Positions 57,901 through 64,000 of a stretch of 64,000 nt of DNA are shown here, one piece after another. The notes beneath the pieces are model-generated. The model was not told the origin of the DNA, searched no databases, and was given only the letters and a program-made list of their open reading frames with translations. Made by a program: the position numbers and the translations under genes. This DNA comes from Lepus europaeus (taxonomy: Eukaryota > Chordata > Mammalia > Lagomorpha > Leporidae), in the NCBI RefSeq assembly GCF_033115175.1, contig NC_084847.1:44005905-44069904 (forward strand), read 5' to 3'. The stretch's first letter is position 1. Every line of letters begins with the position of its first letter.

Positions 57901-59060
57901 CAGAAAACAAACACAAAAACTGCAGAAGCAAAGGCAGTGAATGTGGGCACACACGGGGTGGCTGTGCAGGCCAGGGGTGCAGTCACCTTGTCACCCGCTT
58001 CCCCACGCCTGGGACCTGAGTGCTGGCATCTGCCTTCCTGGCTCGGCCCTGGGCACGAGGGCGTCCATTCCGCCCGTGCTCCGACTCGGCCCCTGCCGCC
58101 CCCTCTGCTCGTTCCTCTTCCAAACACCAGCGCCCAAGCCTGGATGAGCTCTGCTGCTCGGGGGAGCCCACTTCCTGCTGCTGGAGCGGGAAGCCACTTC
58201 TGGAAGTTTCTCTGGGCGCTCACAGGCAGGCTCGTCACGGTGGCGGTCGGCCAGGTGCGGCCTCCAGGGGCACGCTGCCTGGTGTTTTGTGGACAGAAGC
58301 TTCCAGAAGCCCAGGCCCCTGATCGACCTGACCCCAGGCCAAGCTGACCCCTGCCCCGGCTCCCTCAGCTGCTCTGCTCTTTAATCCACTTTATTCTCTG
58401 CCAAACCTCTCACCTGGGTGCACTCGCGGCCTCTGCCTGCGGGGTTTGTGTTTAGCTGGAAGGGTTTTGTAGGGTCTCAGGCACAGAAGCCACACCCAGG
58501 AGAACAAAGCACAGGACAAGCAACATCCCAGCGCACAGGGTGGGGGGGCATTGCCGCACCTCTCTTCTCCGCAGTACAGGGGCGTCACGTTAGATCCCCC
58601 TTGGCCCCGGCAAGGCGGGCATCACCACAGAAGCCGCAGGGGGACAGGACCGGGAGACGGGCAATGCTATGTCCCCGCCTCCAAGACCCCAAACCGGTGG
58701 CTTCAGGATTGGGTTACGGTCACCCCTTTGTGGAATGACCTGGGGCCTGGTCCCTCCTGTGACCCAGGTCGCTCAGCCCCCCTGTGCCACCTGACAGCAC
58801 CGGAGCCACGGGGCAGCCAGCAGGGGCGGGCACTGAAGGCCCTGAGGGCTCGGCCGCAGACGGCGTGCACCGACGCTGGTGTCACACGCTCACCAGGCCG
58901 GCTCAGACCAGCACAGACACAGCCAGACGCCGCGGAGAGCAGCTCACCCCTCCCCTTCTCCGCAATGGCGGGTTCAGCTCACACGTCAGCTGACTGGACA
59001 GACACCAGTTCACAGCTGCAGCTGGAACCCTGGCCCCTGCTGTGACAGGGAGCTCCGAGT
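57901..59060. other. Unassigned GC-rich stretch
   Basis: No gene recognised. Several overlapping frames of 100-207 codons on both strands reflect GC content rather than coding. Confidence 0.35.
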
Positions 59061-59262
59061 GTGCTGGAGGCCCTGGGCACGCACAGGGGACGCCACACAC
59101 GGCAGTGCTGGAGGCCCTGGGCACGCACAGGGGACGCCGCACACGGCAGCGCTGGAGGCCCTGGGCACGCACAGGGGACGCCGCACACGGCAGCACTGGA
59201 GGCCCTGGGCACGCACAGGGGACGCCACACACGGCAGTGCTGGAGGCCCTGGGCACGGCCAG
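59061..59262 (+). repeat. 44-bp minisatellite, about 4.6 copies
   Basis: Unit starts gtgctggaggccctgggcac and ends acacacggca. Copies begin at 59061, 59105, 59149, 59193 and 59237. Most copies differ by one to three bases; the last is incomplete. Confidence 0.95.
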
Positions 59263-59445
59263 GTGCTCTGAGATCAGACATCAGCCCTATAGCCGGCACC
59301 CCGACACTGCACGCCAACGCTGGCCCCACATCCAAGCTCTGAACAACAGTAAAGCAAAGGAAGCTTCACGTGGGTTGGGAACGCCCAGGGCAGGTGCAGG
59401 GAGCGGAAAGCCACTACTTGGACAGCAGCACCCACAGTGGAGTGC

Positions 59446-59695
59446 AGGGTTCATGTCCTGGCTCCGCTCCCCAGTGCAACCTCCTGCAATGCATACCCAG
59501 AAGGCAGCAGGCGACGGCTCCAGCACGGATCCCCGATACTCAGGTGGGAGAGCTTAGATCCCCGACACCCACGTGGGAGACCTGGACTGAGCCCCTGGGC
59601 CCTGGCTTCGGCCTGGCCCAGCCCTGGCTGCGGCAGGCATTTTGGGAGTGGGCTTCGTAGATAGGAATGTGTGGCCTTTCAAATAAGGTAACTGC
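59446..59695 (+). mobile_element. Old C-repeat SINE
   Basis: Diverged body with cacccacgtgggagacctgg, cttcggcctggcccagccct, 'cattttgggagtgggctt' and a ttcaaataaggtaact tail. Confidence 0.7.
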
Positions 59696-60026
59696 ATAAA
59701 TACAAATGTAGCAAAAGAAACTAAGCCAGTGGTGGGCGGGGCCAAGGAAGGGTGTGACAAGCACAGCCCCACAGTGCAGCTGCCCCCAGCCACACAGTGA
59801 GGCTGGAACCTCTCAGGGCCCTAATGCAGGCAGGTGCACGGCCCAGGGCAGGCGCAGCTGCACAAGGTCCCTGTGCAGCAGGGGCCTGAGCAGCGTGAGG
59901 CCAGGGGACAGAGGTGCGGGCAGGACGCCAACAGTACCTGCTGAGGCAGGTGTGCAGAGGGGAGGGGTACAGGTGCACAGCTGGGGTGCACAGGAGAGGA
60001 CATTTCTGCGAGGGGGTGACAGTAGG

Positions 60027-60300
60027 GCACAGGGCTGAGCTGGGGGTGCACAGGAGGGCACAGGGCTGAGCTGGGGGTGCACAGGAGGGCACAGGGCTGC
60101 ACTGGGGGTGCACAGAAGGGCACAGCGCTGAGCCGGGGGTGCACAGGAGGCGACAGGGCTGAGCCGAGGGTGCACACGAGGGCACAGGGCTGAGCTGGGG
60201 GTGCACACAAAGGGACAGGGCTGAGCTGGGGGTGCACACGAGGGCACAGGGCTGAGCTGGGGTGCACAGGAGGGCACAGGGCTGGGGGCAGCCCCATCCT
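60027..60300 (+). repeat. 31-bp minisatellite, about 8.5 copies
   Basis: Unit gcacagggctgagctggggg followed by tgcacaggagg. Copies from 60027 and 60058 onward, with variants gccg, cactg and cacacgag. The minus-strand frames (SPVPSCAPPAQPC) are repeat artefacts. Confidence 0.95.
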
Positions 60301-60454
60301 GGGGGTGCACAGCAGGGTCAGGCTGTGTGTGGCAGACAGTGGGGCTCGGTGGCCTTAGCCCAAGCTGGATGCTGAAAACTGCGACTTCACAGATCCTACA
60401 TAAGCCTGAGAGGCCAGCTCCCTAGGGAAAAAGGATCTTTCACATGTCTGATGT

Positions 60455-60625
60455 GGGGGGCGTTCATCTACCCTCCCCCACGTGTCCACAATGGCACGAG
60501 CTGGGCTGGGGACTCGTGCGGCCCAGGGTCTGCACTAGCAGGAAGCTGGCATCGGGAGGCAGAGGCAGGAGGAGCCCAGGTCCCCTGATGTGGGACACGC
60601 GTGCCCTAACCGGCACCCCACCCAC
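60455..60625 (-). mobile_element. Old C-repeat SINE, partial
   Basis: Diverged reverse copy: agggtctgcactagcaggaa, cccctgatgtgggacacgcg and gccctaaccggcacccc. Confidence 0.6.
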
Positions 60626-61135
60626 AGGCCAGCGCCTGCCCCAGGAAAGCTCCTTTCCAACTGGTAGCTCCCGAGGTCTGTGCTGGCGAGCCTGGCAGGG
60701 CAAGGCCCCACCCCTGAGCAGCAGCCAGCCCAGGGGGAACACCCGGAAAAATGGCAGGGCCCAGGGGTGGGCATGGGGCTCAGCTCGCCCAAAAGCTACC
60801 CCGGGGGGACACCACAGCCTTGCAACCCACAGAAGGCAGCTCCAGTATGTCTCCCCAGATGCCTGGCTGGCGGGGGTGACCCAAACACACACACTGCTCC
60901 TAAAATAGCAGCAGCAGCAGCAAAGACACTTCTGGAGAAAGGATAACCCCTCAAGGCCAAGAACAGAAAGCCCGCAGCTCCCAGGTCTCGCAAGCTAAGA
61001 GGCTCATGGGTGAGTGACAGCGGATGGCAGGTCAAGGTCAAGCTGTGAGGGGCAGGAAGGCCACGGAGGTCACTGTGGAAGCTCTAGGCAGTGGAGCTGC
61101 CCCAATATGTCTCAAGTCTAAGTAAACGCTCCTGG
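60626..61135. other. Unassigned non-coding stretch
   Basis: No gene or repeat recognised. Confidence 0.4.
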
Positions 61136-61458
61136 GGCCGGTGCCACATGGCATAGCGTGTAAAGCCGCCGCCTACAGTCCCGGCATACCATCCGGTTGC
61201 CAGCTCGAGTCCTGGCCGCTCCACCTACGATCAGGCTCCTGGCTACAGCCTGGCAAAGCAGCAGAAGATGGCCCAAGTCCTTGGGCCCCTGTACCCATGC
61301 GGGAGACCAGGAGGAAGCCCCCAGCCCCTGGCTTCAGATCAGCCCAGCTCCAACCATCGCGGCCATCTGGGGAGTGAACCAATGGATGAAGACCTCTCTC
61401 TCTCTCTCTCTGTAACTCTTCCAATTAAATAAAAATACATAAATAAATAAATAAAATG
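61136..61458 (+). mobile_element. C-repeat SINE
   Basis: ggggccggtgccacatggca head, aagatggcccaagtccttgg, TC tract, and a long AAATAAATAAATA tail ending near 61455. Confidence 0.92.
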
Positions 61459-61464
61459 CTCCAC

Positions 61465-61707
61465 GGGCCAGTGCTGGGCGCAGCAGTGAGGCTGCCACCT
61501 GTGCGTCCAGAATCCTGTGGGGCACTGGTTCAGGTCCCGGCTGCTCCACCTCTGCTCCAGCTCCCTGCTGATGGCCCGGGAAAGCACCGGAAGATGCCCA
61601 AGTGCTGGGGCCCCTGCACCCACATGGAGACCTGGATGAAACTCCTGGCTTTGGCCTGGCCCAGCGCCAGCTGCTGGGGCCATGTGAAGAGTGAACAGTG
61701 GATGGAA

Positions 61708-61743
<36 letters not shown>

Positions 61744-61780
61744 CCTCTCTGAAACGCTTCCAAATAACACAATAAATCTC
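61465..61780 (+). mobile_element. C-repeat SINE, next to the previous copy
   Basis: cgggccagtgctgggcgcag head, body, TC tract, 'ttccaaataacacaataaat' tail. The next SINE was inserted at its tail. Confidence 0.88.
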
Positions 61781-61781
61781 T

Positions 61782-62104
61782 TTTTTTTTGACAGGCAGAT
61801 TTAGACAGTGAGAGAGAGAGACAGAGAAAGGCCTTCCTTTTCCATTTGTTCACCCCCCAAATGGCTGCTACCAAAGGCGAGCTGCACCGATCCAAAGCCA
61901 AGAGCCAGGTGGTTCCTCCTGGTCTCCCATGGGGTTGCAGGGCCCAAGCACCTGGGCCATCCTCCACTGCCTTCCCAGGCCACAGCAGAGAGCTGGACTG
62001 GAAGAGGAGCAACTGGGACAGGATCCGGTGCCCCAACCGGGACTAGAACCCAGGGTGCCGGTGCCGCAGCCGGAAGATTAGCCTAGTGAGCCGTGGTGCT
62101 GGCC
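61782..62104 (-). mobile_element. C-repeat SINE, CSINE2-like
   Basis: Reverse orientation: T-run, tgacaggcagatttagacag, body, and head complement 'ctagtgagccgtggtgctgg'. It joins the previous SINE tail to tail, giving an inverted pair. Confidence 0.93.
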
Positions 62105-62204
62105 CACGATAAATCCTAAAGGAAAAAGGAAACAGACCCAGGAGTCTCTCCAGTGCCAGAAGACTTCCTGCAGGCAGCAGCAGAGAGCGTAACAGACGAG
62201 TGCA

Positions 62205-62610
62205 GGGAGCAGTGGTGAGCTCGGGGCTCGGGGGCCGTGGTGTTGTGAGAGCACAGTGCAGCGGACAGAGGTGTCCTGAGAGCACAGTGCTGGGGCCGTG
62301 GTGACCTGGGGGCTGTGGTGGAGCACAGTGCTGGGGCCGTGGTGAGCTGGGGGCTGTCGTGTCCTGAGAGCACAGTGCAGGGGCCGTGGTGAGCTGGGGG
62401 CTATGGTGGAGCACAGTGCTGGGGCCGTGGTGAGCTGGGGGCTGTGGTGTCCTGAGATTGCTGTGCTGGGGGCCGTGGTGAGCTAGGGGCCGTGATGGAG
62501 CACAGTGTGGGGACCATGGTGTGCTCAGGGGCTGTGGTGTTCTGAGAGTGCAGTGCTGGGGGCCGTGGTGAGCTCGGGGCTGGGGTGTCCTGAGAGCACA
62601 GTGCAGGGCT
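62205..62610 (+). repeat. Minisatellite of 41-47 bp units
   Basis: Irregular repeats of gagcacagtgctggggccgt followed by ggtgagctgggggctgtggt, with an optional tcctga insert, about nine copies of variable length. Confidence 0.9.
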
Positions 62611-62871
62611 CAGCTCACCGCAGCTGCCGAGCTGACTGCCACCCTCTGCCCTGAGCTCCTGGGGGCCAGCCGCCCAGGCAGGAGGTAGAACACTTCTGGA
62701 GAAGTCGACTAGCCCTACGAGAAGCCCAGACAGGGACCGTGGGGCCTTCCTTAAGGCCTCGGCAGACGATCCACCAAAGGCGAGATCCACACGCACCTCC
62801 CGGGCAGCCAGCTCAGAGCGGGGTGGAAGGCGATGTTTGCTGAGTCACAGCAGGGCCCGAGGCAGGGGCTC

Positions 62872-63000
62872 AAGTCCTCATGTCCCTGCCTCCCACCCCA
62901 GACCAGGTGGAGCTCCCAGCACCCAGCTGTTGTGGGGGTTTGGGAGGGAGCCAGTGAATGGAGCTATCTCTTTTACTCTTTCCAATATTAAAAATAAAAC
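62872..63000 (+). mobile_element. Old C-repeat SINE, partial
   Basis: cagctgttgtgggggtttgg, gagggagccagtgaatggag and a ctttccaatattaaaaataa tail. Only the 3' half remains. Confidence 0.6.
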
Positions 63001-63284
63001 TAAAAACGGAAACTAACCCCCTGCGATCACACACACACACAGACACTGCGCGTGGCGTCAGGGTTCCAGGTTGCACCTGCTGAGGTCGCTCTCAGGAAAC
63101 TGGCTGGCCGCCCCCCAGGAAACCAGGGGCTCGGCCCTGCACCTGCTCCCGACTCTTCTCAGGTGGCATCTGCAGTCCCCGTCATGGGGTCACCGAACAC
63201 CACATCCGCCTCTGCCCCTTCTCACCGGGACGGGGTTGTGACACAGGGGGCTCACGGGGACCCGGGCATCCCGGCCCTCATCTG

Positions 63285-63955
63285 AGAACCTGGGCCCCAC
63301 TCCCCTCCTCGCCTTCCATGGTTTGGGGCCCCCTCCCATCCCAGCCCTCCAGCACTGTGCCCCACTACCCTCAGTGCCCTATAGGGCCAGACCCTCCTCC
63401 ACTCCTCATCCTCCTGGGCCTAGCCCTGCTCCCCTTTTTGCCCTCCAGGGCTGGGCCCTGCTCTTCTCAGAGCCCTCCAGAGCTGGAAGCCGATCTCCTC
63501 CCCACCCTCCAGGGCCTGGGCCCCACTCCCTCCTAGCCTTCCAGGGCCTGGGCCGCCTCCCATCGCAGCCCTCCAGTGCCAGGCCCCACTGCCCTCAACG
63601 CCCTATAGGGCCAGACCATGCTCCACACTTTGACCTCCAGGGTTGGTCCCCACTCCAATCCTCACTCTCCCGGGCCTGGACCCCACACCATTCCTCGTCC
63701 TCCAGGGCCTGGGCCCCACTCCCCATGCTGCCCTCCAGGGCCATACCTCACACAACACACTGCCCTCCTGGGCTGGGCCCCAATACCCTCAAAGCTCTGC
63801 AAGGCTGGACACAGCTCCCTTCCACGCCATCCAGGGCCTGGGCCCCACTCCCTCCTCTGCCTCCAGGGCCTGGGCCCACTCCCTGCTCGCCCTCCAGGAC
63901 ATGGGCCCCACTCCAATCCTCCCCCTCCAGGGTCAGGTCCTGCTCCCGAGCTTGC
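63285..63955 (+). repeat. GC-rich minisatellite, third block
   Basis: The ccctccagggcctgggcccc unit again, in the same orientation as 20250-25270 and 39373-40750, stopping about 45 bp before the window edge. Confidence 0.9.
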
Positions 63956-64000
63956 ACAGAATGTTGGCAAGCTCAGACAGGCAGGCTAGAAAGGGCAAGG

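Noticed and set aside
59042..60310. Overlapping 158-171 codon frames
   Set aside because: They run through the 44-bp and 31-bp minisatellites and are open in several frames at once.

Overview
The window looks like lagomorph nuclear DNA, most probably rabbit (Oryctolagus). About two dozen copies of the tRNA-derived rabbit C-repeat SINE lie on both strands, several with clear target-site duplications. There is a LINE-1 with a rabbit-type 3' end, and ancient mammalian repeats (MIR, MaLR LTRs, decayed L1). Two protein-coding genes are recognisable, both on the minus strand: an intronless sperm-motility-kinase-like Ser/Thr kinase (42498-44171) and the three-exon CC chemokine gene CCL24 (53270-54404). 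Almost everything else is repeat or unassigned non-coding sequence.

Layout. 1-4825: unassigned DNA with three C-repeat SINEs, a MaLR-type LTR and part of an ancient L1. 4826-11909: a 7.1 kb insertion into that ancient L1, bounded by a 10-bp target-site duplication. It starts with an L1 5' UTR and an intact ORF1 but has no ORF2, holds a decayed retroviral gag-like segment, and contains two successive L1 3' ends separated by about 1.6 kb of ordinary genomic DNA. This fits an L1 with a 3' transduction. 11910-20240: remains of the ancient L1, more SINEs, unassigned DNA and an MLT1-like LTR. 20250-25590: GC-rich minisatellite with a 33-36 bp basic unit and a 1.3-1.6 kb higher-order period, ending in an inverted cap. 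25600-28025: unassigned DNA plus a SINE. 28025-39372: an 11.3 kb array built on a cctgtgtcctgtagcc unit that changes strand every few hundred bases at conserved palindromic junctions, with a roughly 755-bp higher-order unit and a nearly exact 3.03 kb tandem duplication. 39373-40750: the first GC-rich family again, fused directly to that array. 42.5-44.2 kb: the kinase. 44.2-52.3 kb: unassigned DNA, L1 remnants and SINEs. 53.27-54.4 kb: CCL24, with an endogenous-retrovirus LTR in the same orientation just upstream. 57-64 kb: SINEs, four short VNTRs and a third block of the GC-rich family.

The two genes have no evident functional link. CCL24 encodes a secreted eosinophil chemoattractant; the kinase belongs to a family expressed in the male germ line. 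The most unusual parts are the strand-alternating array, the composite L1, and the LTR placed to read into CCL24. Coordinates of repeats without a visible target-site duplication are good to about 10-20 bases. Many long open frames inside the two large arrays are open in several frames on both strands and are not treated as genes.
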